Source: Streptomyces aquilus (GTDB taxonomy: Bacteria > Actinomycetota > Actinomycetes > Streptomycetales > Streptomycetaceae). From it: a stretch of 64,000 bases of DNA. The stretch spans positions 4,030,001-4,094,000 of the forward strand of contig NZ_CP034463.1 of assembly GCF_003955715.1 (NCBI RefSeq), given 5' to 3'. This document shows positions 51,469-60,519 of this stretch, piece after piece. Each line of letters starts with the position of its first letter. The stretch's first letter is position 1. Position numbers and translations under genes: made by a program. Under the pieces are notes generated by a model. It was not told the DNA's origin. It ran no database searches and was given only the letters and a program-made list of their open reading frames with translations.

Positions 51469-52842
51469 GTGCGTATCACCGACATCCAGCGCTGCGACAT
51501 CCGGCCCGGACGGCTCGTCGAGTGGACGCTCAGTCCGGCGACCGTGGCCGCGGCACGGGGGCTGCCGGAGGACACCCGGCCACCGGCGTACATCCAGGAG
51601 TCGCACATCAGGACCGCCCGCACGGTCCGCGAGGACGGTCTCTTCGTCCCGACCTGGCTCGGCGCCGCCTTCGACATCCCGGGGCCGGTCGACCTCGGCG
51701 CGCTGGAGGAGGCCCTGCGCGCGTGGACGCTGCGGCACGAGACGCTGCGCAGCGGGTTCCGGCCGGACGGGGACGCGCTGCGGCGGTTCACGCTGGACGC
51801 CGGGGACGTGTCCCTGCACCGGGAGGACGCCGGGGAGTTCACGGACGCGACCGCTCTGGTACGGCACCTCCAGGACCGCTTCGACGTCACCGCGGACGCG
51901 CTGCGCTGGCCGAACCTCATGTACGCGGCGGTCCTCCGGGAGGACTCGGCGAGTGTGTACATGGCGTTCGACCACAGCAACGTCGACGCGTACTCGATCT
52001 ATCGGATCCCGTCGGAGATCCACGAGTTGTACGCGGGCCGTGGCACGGCCGACGAGGCGCCGGTGAGCAGTTACATCGACTTCTGCCGGATCGAGCGGGC
52101 CGACGCGGACCGCATCGACGAGGACCACGAGGCCGTGGCGCGCTGGCGGGAGTTCATCCGGCGGTGCGACGGGACGCTGCCGACGTTCCCCCTGGACCTC
52201 GGGGTGGAGCCGGGTGGTCCGCTGCCCGAGCAGAAGATGATGTGCGAGATGCTCGTGGGTCCCGGGGAGGCGGCCGCCTTCGAGGCGTACTGCCGGCCGT
52301 ACGGCGGGAGCCTGGTCGGGGTGCTCGCCGCCACCGCGCTGATCGCCGGGGAGATCGGGGGTGCCTCCGTCTACCGGACGGTGGTGCCCTTCCACACCCG
52401 GGTGAAGTCGCAGTGGTCCGACTCGGTGGGCTGGTACGTCGGCGGGGCGCCGATCGAGGTGCCGGTGCCCGCGGACTTCCCGAGCGCGCTGCCCGCCGTC
52501 CGCGCGCAGTTGCAGGCCGCCCGGCCGCTGTCCCGGATGCCGCTGGCCCGGATGCTGCGCCTGCTGGGCACCGACTTCCGGCCCACCTCGCCCGACCTGT
52601 ACTCCATCGTGTCGTTCACCGACGCGCGCGCCCTGCCGGGGGCCGAGCGGTGGGACGCGCTGTCGGCGTACGGGCTGATCCGGGTGTCGTACGGGGACCA
52701 GGTGTGCGTGTGGCTGAACCGGCTGCCCGACGGGGTGTGGTTCGCCTGCCGGTACCCGGACACGGACGTGGCGTACAAGAACATGCGGTTGTACGTGGAG
52801 AGGCTGCGCGCGTTGATGGCGGCGGCGGGCGGCCCGGCCTAG
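51469..52842 (+). CDS. Free-standing condensation-domain protein
   Basis: 457 residues from GTG 51469 (GGAG eight bases upstream). It has the NRPS condensation/acyltransferase fold: ALRAWTLRHETLRSGFR near residue 80, then MAFDHSNVDAYSIYRIPSE, where the catalytic HHxxxDG appears as DHSNVDA (second His and Asp kept, first His replaced by Asp), and VVPFHTRVKSQWSDSVGWYV typical of the latch region. No carrier or adenylation domain is nearby. It may acylate a non-NRPS substrate, as PapA-like proteins do for polyketide lipids. It ends in the same CTAG as the convergent permease gene. Confidence 0.82.
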   Translation: MRITDIQRCDIRPGRLVEWTLSPATVAAARGLPEDTRPPAYIQESHIRTARTVREDGLFVPTWLGAAFDIPGPVDLGALEEALRAWTLRHETLRSGFRPDGDALRRFTLDAGDVSLHREDAGEFTDATALVRHLQDRFDVTADALRWPNLMYAAVLREDSASVYMAFDHSNVDAYSIYRIPSEIHELYAGRGTADEAPVSSYIDFCRIERADADRIDEDHEAVARWREFIRRCDGTLPTFPLDLGVEPGGPLPEQKMMCEMLVGPGEAAAFEAYCRPYGGSLVGVLAATALIAGEIGGASVYRTVVPFHTRVKSQWSDSVGWYVGGAPIEVPVPADFPSALPAVRAQLQAARPLSRMPLARMLRLLGTDFRPTSPDLYSIVSFTDARALPGAERWDALSAYGLIRVSYGDQVCVWLNRLPDGVWFACRYPDTDVAYKNMRLYVERLRALMAAAGGPA

Positions 52843-54242
52843 GCCTGGGCGCGTTCGTCCTCGGGGATCTCCACCAGCCAGCGGGTGTCCTTGCGCGGGC
52901 GGAGGTACAGGGCCCAGTAGAGCGTCGCCGCCGCCGTGATGCCGCCCGTCCACAGCAGGTACTGCGTCTCCTGCTCGCTGAGGATGTACGCCAGGACTGC
53001 GATCAGCAGGACCGGCATCGCGGGCCACAGGGGCATCCGCCAGGCCGCGGTGTGCCGGTGGGCGCCCCGGCGGGCCAGCAGGGCGGCCACCGCGACCAGG
53101 AGGTACATGCCGGTCACCGAGACGCCCGTCACGCCGTACAGGGTGTCCAGGTTGACGAAGCAGAGGGCGGCGCCGGGGATGCCGACGGCGAGGGTGGCGA
53201 CCCAGGGGGAGCCGAAGCGGCCGAGCTTGGAGAAGACGTTGTTGACCGGCTGGGGCCAGGCCTTGTCGCGGGCCGAGGCGAACAGGACGCGGGAGTTCTG
53301 GATGACCATGACGATGCCCGCGTTGATGATCGCGAGGGCCACGCAGAGGCTGACGAAGGTGCCGACCGCCGAGTTGGACCAGGCCGTGACCATCGCGCTG
53401 ATGTCGCCGCCGGTCAGCTCCGACAGGTCGCTCGCGCCGAGGGTGATCGCCACCACCGGGACCAGGATGATCACCGAGGAGATGGCGAGGGTGGCCAGGA
53501 CCGTGCGGGCGACGTTGCGGCGCGGGTTCTCCAGTTCCTCGGAGAGGTAGACGGCCGTCGAGAAGCCCTGGGTGACGAAGAGGGCGATCGCCAGGCCGGA
53601 GACGACCAGCATGGCCGTCACCGTGTCCGTGTGGCCGTTCGACCCCGCCACCTGCATCGACACCAGGCTGCCGGCGCCGCGCTCGGCGTGCGCGAAGCCC
53701 AGCACCGCGACGACCGCCGCCGCGATGACCTCCAGGACCAGGAAGACGCCGGTGATCCAGGCGTTGGCGCGCAGGTCGAGGAGGCCGGCGAGGGTCGCGA
53801 GGAGCATCACGCCCGCGCCTGCGAGGGACGGGTCCAGGTGGATCACCGGGGCCAGGTAGTCCGCCGTGCCCATCGCGATCACCGGCGGCACGATCATCAC
53901 GACCAGGAGCGAGAGGACGAAGACGAGCCAGCCCGCCAGGCGGCCGGCCATCGTCGAGACCATGGCGTACTCGCCGCCCGCGCTGGGGATGAGGGTGCCG
54001 AGCTCGGAGTAGCAGAACGCCACGGCGATACAGAGGAGGGAGCCGATCGCGATCGTGAGGGCGGTCGCGGTGCCGAGGGAGCCGAAGAGGTCGGGGACGA
54101 CCACGAAGAGCGTGGAGGCGGGGGTCACGCAGGAGAGCGTGAGGAGGGTGCCGCCGACGATGCCGATCGAGCGCTTGAGCTTCCGGGGGCTGTCCGAGGC
54201 CTCGGGGGCGATGGTCGCGGGCGGGCGGAGCGTGTCGGTCAT
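52839..54242 (-). CDS. APC-family amino acid permease
   Basis: 467 residues with about 12 membrane segments. The N-terminus has SIGIVGGTLLTLSCVTPAST and IPSAGGEYAMVSTMAGRLAG, the TM1 and TM2 signatures of the APC (AGT/EAT) group; the C-terminus is charged (RKDTRWLVEIPEDERAQA). It imports an amino acid or amine with protons; substrate unknown. The upstream 283 bp is shared with a divergent lipoprotein gene. Confidence 0.92.
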   Translation of the reverse strand: MTDTLRPPATIAPEASDSPRKLKRSIGIVGGTLLTLSCVTPASTLFVVVPDLFGSLGTATALTIAIGSLLCIAVAFCYSELGTLIPSAGGEYAMVSTMAGRLAGWLVFVLSLLVVMIVPPVIAMGTADYLAPVIHLDPSLAGAGVMLLATLAGLLDLRANAWITGVFLVLEVIAAAVVAVLGFAHAERGAGSLVSMQVAGSNGHTDTVTAMLVVSGLAIALFVTQGFSTAVYLSEELENPRRNVARTVLATLAISSVIILVPVVAITLGASDLSELTGGDISAMVTAWSNSAVGTFVSLCVALAIINAGIVMVIQNSRVLFASARDKAWPQPVNNVFSKLGRFGSPWVATLAVGIPGAALCFVNLDTLYGVTGVSVTGMYLLVAVAALLARRGAHRHTAAWRMPLWPAMPVLLIAVLAYILSEQETQYLLWTGGITAAATLYWALYLRPRKDTRWLVEIPEDERAQA

Positions 54243-54525
54243 ACGGCGGTTCCGATCGACTCGTGCAGCAGATTGCGCTGCATGGAATCCCGACGGAAAC
54301 CATTACGTCAATGGGTCTCCAAGTGCGGAATCCGTAGATCCAGACGGTCTTTGATCACGTATTCGGCGAATCAAGGCCGGGATTCCGTTTGCTCGCCGGG
54401 TGCGGGAACCGCAGCGAAGGGGGTGAAAAAACTGCCGACGTCCGGCATACGGACGTGTCAGTGTGTCCCGTTAGAGTCTTCGTTCACAGAACACACAGAC
54501 GTATGACACAGCTTTGGGTGGGGAC

Positions 54526-55353
54526 ATGAAGGTGAAGCACACGGCTGCCTGGGTGGGGTTCACGGCAGCCGCGCTGGTGGCCACGTCGGCCTGTGGCGCG
54601 GACTCCGTGAAGCAGGCGGCCGAGGCGGTCGACAAGACCGACGCGATCATGGCGGCGCTCGCCCGGGCCACGGACCGGACCGAGCAGCTCGGGTCGGCCG
54701 AGGTGAAGGTGTCGACCGACCTCGGGACCGGCACGCCGATCGCGATGGACGGCACGTACTCGTGGGGCGACGGCATGGCCTACGACGTGCACATGGACAC
54801 CGCCGCGGCGCAGATGCAGGCCGTGCAGGACGACCCGAAGATCCACTGCCTGCTCGTCGACGGCGTCTACTACTACGACGTCGACCCGCAGGCCTCGGGC
54901 CCGCTCAAGGGCAAGGAGTGGATGAAGGTCGACGCCTCCGCCGTGTTCGGCGAGCGGGGCGCCGCCTCGATGAACGCGGGCGGCAACCCGACGGCCTCCT
55001 TGAAGGGCCTGAAGTACGCGAGCGACGTCGAGGATCTCGGCTCGCAGACCGTCAACGGCCAGAAGGCCACCCACTACCGGGCCGTGATCGACCAGAAGCA
55101 CATGGGCAGCTTCAAGGAGGCCTACACCGGCGACGGCAGCCTGCTCAACCAGATGACCGGCGGCGCGGACACCATCACCATGGACGTCTGGCTGGGCGCC
55201 AAGGACCTGCCGGTCCGGCTGGTGCAGGGGATGGGGAAGATGAAGGTCACCATGGACTTCACCAAGTTCGGTGCCACCGCCACCGTCAAGGCTCCCCCGG
55301 CCGCCGAGACCGCCGACATGACCGAGGCGCTCAAGGAAGCCCAGGGGCAGTAG
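54526..55353 (+). CDS. Lipoprotein, LppX/LprG-like fold suspected
   Basis: 275 residues from ATG 54526 (GGGTGGGGAC upstream; a TTG at 54514 is in frame). Lipobox ATSAC with Cys23. The mature protein has no cysteine beyond the lipidated one and a lone later one (KIHCLLVDG); VNGQKATHYRAVIDQK and MDVWLGAKDLPVRLVQ are the pattern of LolA/LppX-like half-barrels seen in many actinobacterial lipoproteins. It may carry a lipid across the cell envelope; this is inference. Confidence 0.85.
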   Translation: MKVKHTAAWVGFTAAALVATSACGADSVKQAAEAVDKTDAIMAALARATDRTEQLGSAEVKVSTDLGTGTPIAMDGTYSWGDGMAYDVHMDTAAAQMQAVQDDPKIHCLLVDGVYYYDVDPQASGPLKGKEWMKVDASAVFGERGAASMNAGGNPTASLKGLKYASDVEDLGSQTVNGQKATHYRAVIDQKHMGSFKEAYTGDGSLLNQMTGGADTITMDVWLGAKDLPVRLVQGMGKMKVTMDFTKFGATATVKAPPAAETADMTEALKEAQGQ

Positions 55354-55362
55354 GACATGCCG

Positions 55363-55396
55363 GAGCCCGGGCACCTGCCTTCAGGTGCCCGGGCTC
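55363..55396. terminator. Bidirectional terminator, perfect 15-bp stem
   Basis: GAGCCCGGGCACCTG (55363-55377) pairs exactly with CAGGTGCCCGGGCTC (55382-55396) around CCTT, between the convergent lipoprotein gene and mmsA. Confidence 0.9.
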
Positions 55397-55405
55397 GGAC
55401 GTCAC

Positions 55406-56908
55406 TCAGTGGTTGCGCGGGAAGCCCAGGTCCACGCCCGAGGGGCCGTCGGCCGGGTCCGGCCAGCGGGTCGTGATGACCTTGCCGCGGGTGTAGAAGT
55501 GGGTGCCGTCGTTGCCGTAGATGTGGTGGTCGCCGAAGAGCGAGTCCTTCCAGCCGCCGAAGCTGTGGTAGCCCACGGGGACCGGGATCGGGACGTTCAC
55601 GCCGACCATGCCGGCCTCGACCTCCAGCTGGAAGCGGCGGGCGGCGCCGCCGTCCCGGGTGAAGATCGCGGTGCCGTTGCCGAACGGCGAGGCGTTGATG
55701 AGCGCGATGCCCTCGTCGTACGTGTCGACGCGCAGGACGGTCAGGACGGGGCCGAAGATCTCGTCCTGGTAGGCCTTCGCGGTGGTCGGCACCTTGTCGA
55801 GGAGCGAGATGCCGATCCAGTGGCCGTCCTCGAAGCCCTCGACCGTGTGGCCGGTGCCGTCGAGGACGACCTCGCAGCCCTCGGCCGCGGCGCCGGTGAC
55901 GTAGGACGCCACCTTGTCGCGGTGGACCTTGGTGATGAGCGGGCCCATCTCGGAGGTCGGGTCGTTGCCGGGGCCGATCTTGATCTTCTCGGCGCGCTCG
56001 CGGATCTTGTCGACCAGCTCGTCGCCGATCGAGCCCACCGCCACGACCGCGGAGATCGCCATGCAGCGCTCGCCCGCGGAGCCGTAGGCGGCGCTCACGG
56101 CCGCGTCCGCCGCCGCGTCCAGGTCGGCGTCCGGGAGGACCAGCATGTGGTTCTTGGCGCCGCCCAGGGCCTGGACGCGCTTGCCGTTCGCCGAGGCGGT
56201 GGTGTGGATGTAGCGGGCGATCGGGGTCGAGCCGACGAAGGAGACGGCCTTGACGTCCGGGTGCTCCAGGAGGCGGTCGACGGCCACCTTGTCGCCGTGG
56301 ACGACATTGAAGACGCCGTCGGGCAGACCGGCCTCGGCCAGCAGCTCGGCGATCTTGATGGAGGCCGACGGGTCCTTCTCGGACGGCTTCAGCACGAAGG
56401 TGTTGCCGGTCGCGATGGCGATCGGGAACATCCACATCGGGACCATCGCCGGGAAGTTGAACGGCGTGATGCCGGCGACGACACCGAGCGGCTGGCGGAT
56501 CGCGGCCACGTCGACGCGGCTGGCGACCTGCGTCGACAGCTCGCCCTTCAGCTGCACGTTGATGCCGCAGGCGAGGTCCACGATCTCCAGGCCGCGGGCC
56601 ACCTCACCGAGGGCGTCGGAGTGCACCTTGCCGTGCTCGGCGGTGATCAGCTCGGCGATCGCGTCGCGGTTGGCGTCCAGCAGCGCGCGGAACTTGAAGA
56701 GGATCTCCGTGCGCTTGGCCAGCGAGGACTGGCCCCAGGACACGAACGCGTCCTTGGCGGCCTGGACCGCGGAGTCGACCTCGTCGACCGACGCGAACGC
56801 GACCTTCGTGGTGACCGCGCCGGTCGCCGGGTCGGTGACCGGCCCGTAGTTGCCCGACGCGCCTTCGACGGTCTTGCCGCCGATCCAGTGGTTGACGATC
56901 TTCGTCAT
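55406..56908 (-). CDS. mmsA: Methylmalonate-semialdehyde dehydrogenase
   Basis: 500 residues from ATG 56908 (AAGGAG upstream). CoA-acylating aldehyde dehydrogenase: GVVAGITPFNFPAMVPMWMF, LGGAKNHMLVLPDADLD and the catalytic cysteine in GSAGERCMAIS. It converts malonate or methylmalonate semialdehyde to acetyl- or propionyl-CoA, the last step of inositol (IolA) and valine breakdown. It is the last gene of the inositol operon, 14 bp after iolD. Confidence 0.95.
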   Translation of the reverse strand: MTKIVNHWIGGKTVEGASGNYGPVTDPATGAVTTKVAFASVDEVDSAVQAAKDAFVSWGQSSLAKRTEILFKFRALLDANRDAIAELITAEHGKVHSDALGEVARGLEIVDLACGINVQLKGELSTQVASRVDVAAIRQPLGVVAGITPFNFPAMVPMWMFPIAIATGNTFVLKPSEKDPSASIKIAELLAEAGLPDGVFNVVHGDKVAVDRLLEHPDVKAVSFVGSTPIARYIHTTASANGKRVQALGGAKNHMLVLPDADLDAAADAAVSAAYGSAGERCMAISAVVAVGSIGDELVDKIRERAEKIKIGPGNDPTSEMGPLITKVHRDKVASYVTGAAAEGCEVVLDGTGHTVEGFEDGHWIGISLLDKVPTTAKAYQDEIFGPVLTVLRVDTYDEGIALINASPFGNGTAIFTRDGGAARRFQLEVEAGMVGVNVPIPVPVGYHSFGGWKDSLFGDHHIYGNDGTHFYTRGKVITTRWPDPADGPSGVDLGFPRNH

Positions 56909-56922
56909 GCCCAGTTGCTCCT

Positions 56923-58809
56923 TCACAGATGGCGGCGTCGGGTAGAGACGTGCCGGTCGTACAGCTCTCGTGCCTTCACCGCGGACGGTCGGGTCGCGGT
57001 CTCGGCCACAGGTACATCCCACCAGGCTTGCGCCGGAGGCGCGCCCGACACTGTGTCTGCCGTTTCGGTCTCGACGTAGACACATGTGGGAGTGTCCGCC
57101 GCGCGTGCCTGGGCGAGAGCCTCGCGCAGGTCACCCACGGTCTTCGCGCGCAGCACGCGCATGCCCAGGCTGGCCGCGTTGGCGGCCAGGTCCACCGGGA
57201 GCGGCGCCCCGGTGTAGGTACCGTCGTCCGACTGGTACCGGTACGCGGTGCCGAACCGCTCGCCGCCCACCGACTCCGACAGGCCGCCGATCGAGGCGTA
57301 CCCGTGGTTCTGGATCAGCAGCATCTTGATCGCGACGCCCTCCTGGACGGCGGTCACGATCTCGGTCGGCATCATCAGGTAGGTGCCGTCGCCGACGAGC
57401 GCCCAGACGTTGCGGTCGGGGGCGGCCATCTTCACGCCGATCGCGGCGGGGATCTCGTACCCCATGCAGGAGTAGCCGTACTCCAGGTGGTACTGGTCCC
57501 GGGACCGGGCCCGCCACAGTTTGTGCAGGTCGCCGGGGAGGGAGCCGGCGGCGTTGATGATGACGTCGCTCTCGTCGACGAGGGCGTCCAGGGCGCCGAG
57601 GACCTGGGGCTGGGTGGGGCGTACGTCTATCTCGTCGGCCTCGTAGCAGGCGTCGACGCGGTACTCCCAGCGCTGCTTGTCCTCGGTGTACTCGGTGACG
57701 TACGCCTCCGTGACCTGGTGGTCGTGCATCCTCAGGGCCGCGGTCAGCTCGGCCAGGCCGCTGCTGGCGTCCGCCACGAGCGGCTGTCCGCCGAGCTTGT
57801 GGCCGTCGACGGGGGCGATGTTGAGGTTGAGGAAGCGGACGCCGGGCGTCTCGAAGAGCGTCCCGGAGGCGGTGGTGAAGTCGGTGTAGCGGGTGCCGAC
57901 GCCGATCACCAGGTCGGCCTGGCGGGCGAGTTCGTTGGCGGTCGCGGTGCCGGTGTGGCCGACGCCGCCGACGTCCTGGGGGTGGTCCCAGCGCAGCGAG
58001 CCCTTGCCGGCCTGGGTGGAGGCGACGGGGATGCCGGTCGCCGCGGCGAACTCGGCGAGGGCCTCCTCGGCGCGGCTGTGGTGGACGCCGCCGCCGGCGA
58101 TGACCAGGGGCCTGCGGGCCGACCTGATCGCCGTGACGGCTTCGGCGAGTTCGGTCGGGTCGGCGCCCGGACGTCGTACGACCCAGGTGCGCTCGGCGAA
58201 GAACTCCTCCGGCCAGTCGTACGCCTCGGCCTGGACGTCCTGCGGGAGGGCGAGGGTGACCGCGCCCGTCTCCACCGGGTCGGTGAGGACCCGCATCGCC
58301 TGGAGGGCGGCCGGGATCAGGGCCTCGGGGCGGGTGACGCGGTCGAAGTACCTCGACACCGGGCGCAGACAGTCGTTGACGCTGAGGTCGCCCGCGTAGG
58401 GGACCTCCAGCTGCTGGAGGACCGGGTCGGCGGGGCGGGTGGCGAAGATGTCGCCGGGCAGCAGCAGGACCGGCAGGTGGTTGATCGTGGCGAGCGCGGC
58501 GCCGGTGACCAGGTTGGTGGCGCCGGGGCCGATGGAGGTCGTGACGGCGTGCGTGGACAGGCGGTTGGACTGCCTCGCGTAGCCGACCGCCGCGTGCACC
58601 ATGGACTGCTCGTTGCGGCCCTGGTGGTACGGCATGTCGTCGGCGTACTCGACTAGCGCCTGGCCGAGCCCGGCCACGTTGCCGTGGCCGAAGATGCCCC
58701 AGGTCGCGGAGATGAGCCGCTGCCGTACGCCGTCGCGTTCGGTGTACTGGGCGGCGAGGAAGCGGACGAGCGCCTGGGCGACGGTCAGCCGGGTGGTGGG
58801 CGGAGTCAT
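56923..58809 (-). CDS. iolD: Trihydroxycyclohexane-1,2-dione hydrolase
   Basis: 628 residues, ThDP-dependent enzyme that opens the inositol ring. N-terminal Pyr domain with GHGNVAGLGQALVEY and YHQGRNEQSMVHAAVG (catalytic Glu), middle FAD-like domain, C-terminal PP domain with ALVGDGTYLMMPTE and a later QNHGYASIGGLS. ATG 58809 has GAGGGG upstream and overlaps the iolB stop by 4 bp. Confidence 0.96.
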   Translation of the reverse strand: MTPPTTRLTVAQALVRFLAAQYTERDGVRQRLISATWGIFGHGNVAGLGQALVEYADDMPYHQGRNEQSMVHAAVGYARQSNRLSTHAVTTSIGPGATNLVTGAALATINHLPVLLLPGDIFATRPADPVLQQLEVPYAGDLSVNDCLRPVSRYFDRVTRPEALIPAALQAMRVLTDPVETGAVTLALPQDVQAEAYDWPEEFFAERTWVVRRPGADPTELAEAVTAIRSARRPLVIAGGGVHHSRAEEALAEFAAATGIPVASTQAGKGSLRWDHPQDVGGVGHTGTATANELARQADLVIGVGTRYTDFTTASGTLFETPGVRFLNLNIAPVDGHKLGGQPLVADASSGLAELTAALRMHDHQVTEAYVTEYTEDKQRWEYRVDACYEADEIDVRPTQPQVLGALDALVDESDVIINAAGSLPGDLHKLWRARSRDQYHLEYGYSCMGYEIPAAIGVKMAAPDRNVWALVGDGTYLMMPTEIVTAVQEGVAIKMLLIQNHGYASIGGLSESVGGERFGTAYRYQSDDGTYTGAPLPVDLAANAASLGMRVLRAKTVGDLREALAQARAADTPTCVYVETETADTVSGAPPAQAWWDVPVAETATRPSAVKARELYDRHVSTRRRHL

Positions 58810-59618
58810 CGGTACCCCTCCGTGTGGTCCGGGTGGAAGCAGATCCGCCACTCCCGCGTCTCCCCCGGGCCCGCCATGACGTTCAGGTAGTACATGGCGT
58901 GCTCGGGCTGGGCGATCGACGGGCCGTGCCATCCGTCGGGGACGAGGACGGCGTCACCGGAGCGGACCTCCGCGAGGACGTCCGATCCGCCCTCACGGGA
59001 AGGGGATACGCGCTGATAGCCGAAACCGTTCGGGCCGTCGATCTCGAAGTAGTAGATCTCCTCCAACTCCGCTTCCTCGCCCGGCCGGTGCTCGTCGTGC
59101 TTGTGGGGCGGGTACGAGGACCAGTTGCCGCCGGGGGTGATGACCTCGACGGCGATCAGCTTGTCGCAGTCGAAGGCGTCGGCGGAGGCGAAGTTGCGGA
59201 CGTGGCGCAGCCGGTTGCCGCTGCCGCGTTCCTCGGTGGGGACCTCCGGCGCGGGGCCGTAGCGGGCGGGGAGTCGTCGCTCGCACTTCGCTCCTGCCAG
59301 GGCGAAGCGGCCTCCCGCGCCGGAGGCGATCGTTGCCCGGGCGTCACGGGGCACGTACGCGAAGTCGGAGACCGACGCGAACACGCTTTCCCTGCCCAGG
59401 AGTTGGAACTCTTTTTCTTCCGTTTGTACGGTACATCCGCCTTCCAGCGGAAGCACGATCCACTCGCTGTCACCGGTGGTGAAGGTGTGCGTGCCACCAG
59501 GCTCCAGCGTGACGATCCGCAGAGCGCAGTACGTCCAGCCGGCCCGCTTCGGATCGATGTCCACTGTGTACAGGGCGTTGGTGGAGGAACCCTTGGGGAT
59601 GTGGAGATCGTTACTCAT
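58806..59618 (-). CDS. iolB: 5-deoxy-glucuronate isomerase
   Basis: 270 residues, bicupin. Metal ligands are visible in SSYPPHKHDEHRPGEEAELE (His and Glu) and the C-terminal HGPSIAQPEHAMYYLNVMAG. It converts 5-deoxy-D-glucuronate to 2-deoxy-5-keto-D-gluconate between IolD and IolC. It overlaps iolD by 4 bp and lies 7 bp after the aldolase gene. Confidence 0.96.
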   Translation of the reverse strand: MSNDLHIPKGSSTNALYTVDIDPKRAGWTYCALRIVTLEPGGTHTFTTGDSEWIVLPLEGGCTVQTEEKEFQLLGRESVFASVSDFAYVPRDARATIASGAGGRFALAGAKCERRLPARYGPAPEVPTEERGSGNRLRHVRNFASADAFDCDKLIAVEVITPGGNWSSYPPHKHDEHRPGEEAELEEIYYFEIDGPNGFGYQRVSPSREGGSDVLAEVRSGDAVLVPDGWHGPSIAQPEHAMYYLNVMAGPGETREWRICFHPDHTEGYR

Positions 59619-59625
59619 GCGGCCC

Positions 59626-60519
59626 TCACAGGAGTCCTACGGCGGTGTCCACGGCGGCGGCGACGTCCCCGTCCGCCGGGTAGAGCAGTGAGCGTCCGAC
59701 CACCAGGCCGCGCACGGTGGGGAGTTGCAGGGCACCCCGCCACTTCTCGTACGCCCCGGCCTGTTCTTCCATGGAGCCACCGACCTCGCCGCCAAGCAGC
59801 ACGGCGGGCAGCGTGGAGGTGGCCATGACCTCGGCCATGTCGTCGGGGTTCTCGCTGACCGGCACCTTCAGCCAGGTGTAGGCCGAACTGCCGCCCAGGC
59901 CCGAGGCGATGGCGATGGACTTGATGACGGCCTCGGCGGAGAGGTCGTTCTTCACCTTGCCCTCGGCCGTGCGGAAGCTGATGAACGGCTCGACGAAGAC
60001 GGGCAGTCGGCGTGCCGCCATGTCGTCGATGGCCCGCGCGGTGGACTCCAGGGTGGTCAGGGAGCCCGGGTCGTCGTAGTCGATCCGCAGGAGCAGTTTG
60101 CCCGCGTCGAAGCCGAGCCGCTCGATGTCCTCGGCGCGGTGGCCGGTGAAGCGGTCGTCGAGTTCGAAGCGGGCGCCCTGGAGGCCGCCGCGGTTCATCG
60201 AGCCCATGACGACCTTGCCGTCGAGCGCGCCGAGCAGCAGCAGGTCGTCGAGGATGTCGGCGGTCGCGAGGACGCCGTCGACGCCGGGGCGGGAGAGCGC
60301 GAGGCAGAGGCGTTCCAGCAGGTCGGCGCGGTTGGCCATGGCCCTCGGATTGCCGCCGACGCCGAGTGCGCCCCGGGCGGGGTGATCGGCGGCGACGATC
60401 ATGAGGCGGTCGGTGTCGCCGAGCAGCGGACGCCGCACACGCCGGGCGGCGGCCTCGGCGATCGCCTCGGGGTGACGGGTGCGCAGGCGGACGAGTTCGG
60501 CGATGTCGACGGTGGTCAC
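59626..60519 (-). CDS. Cgl0159-type (beta/alpha)8 aldolase, inositol operon
   Basis: 297 residues from GTG 60519, overlapping the iolC stop by 4 bp. A DeoC/LacD-like TIM barrel: RLMIVAADHPARGALGVGG near the start, GKLLLRIDYDDP with a barrel-core lysine candidate, VFVEPFISFRT and LGGEVGGSMEEQ. It replaces the usual iolJ/fba-type gene and probably splits 2-deoxy-5-keto-gluconate 6-phosphate to dihydroxyacetone phosphate and malonate semialdehyde. This step is inferred from operon position. Confidence 0.85.
   Translation of the reverse strand: MTTVDIAELVRLRTRHPEAIAEAAARRVRRPLLGDTDRLMIVAADHPARGALGVGGNPRAMANRADLLERLCLALSRPGVDGVLATADILDDLLLLGALDGKVVMGSMNRGGLQGARFELDDRFTGHRAEDIERLGFDAGKLLLRIDYDDPGSLTTLESTARAIDDMAARRLPVFVEPFISFRTAEGKVKNDLSAEAVIKSIAIASGLGGSSAYTWLKVPVSENPDDMAEVMATSTLPAVLLGGEVGGSMEEQAGAYEKWRGALQLPTVRGLVVGRSLLYPADGDVAAAVDTAVGLL

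Noticed and set aside
51000..54506. Very long frames on both strands over the condensation-domain and permease genes
   Set aside because: They cross real gene boundaries and lack coherent composition; they are frame shadows.
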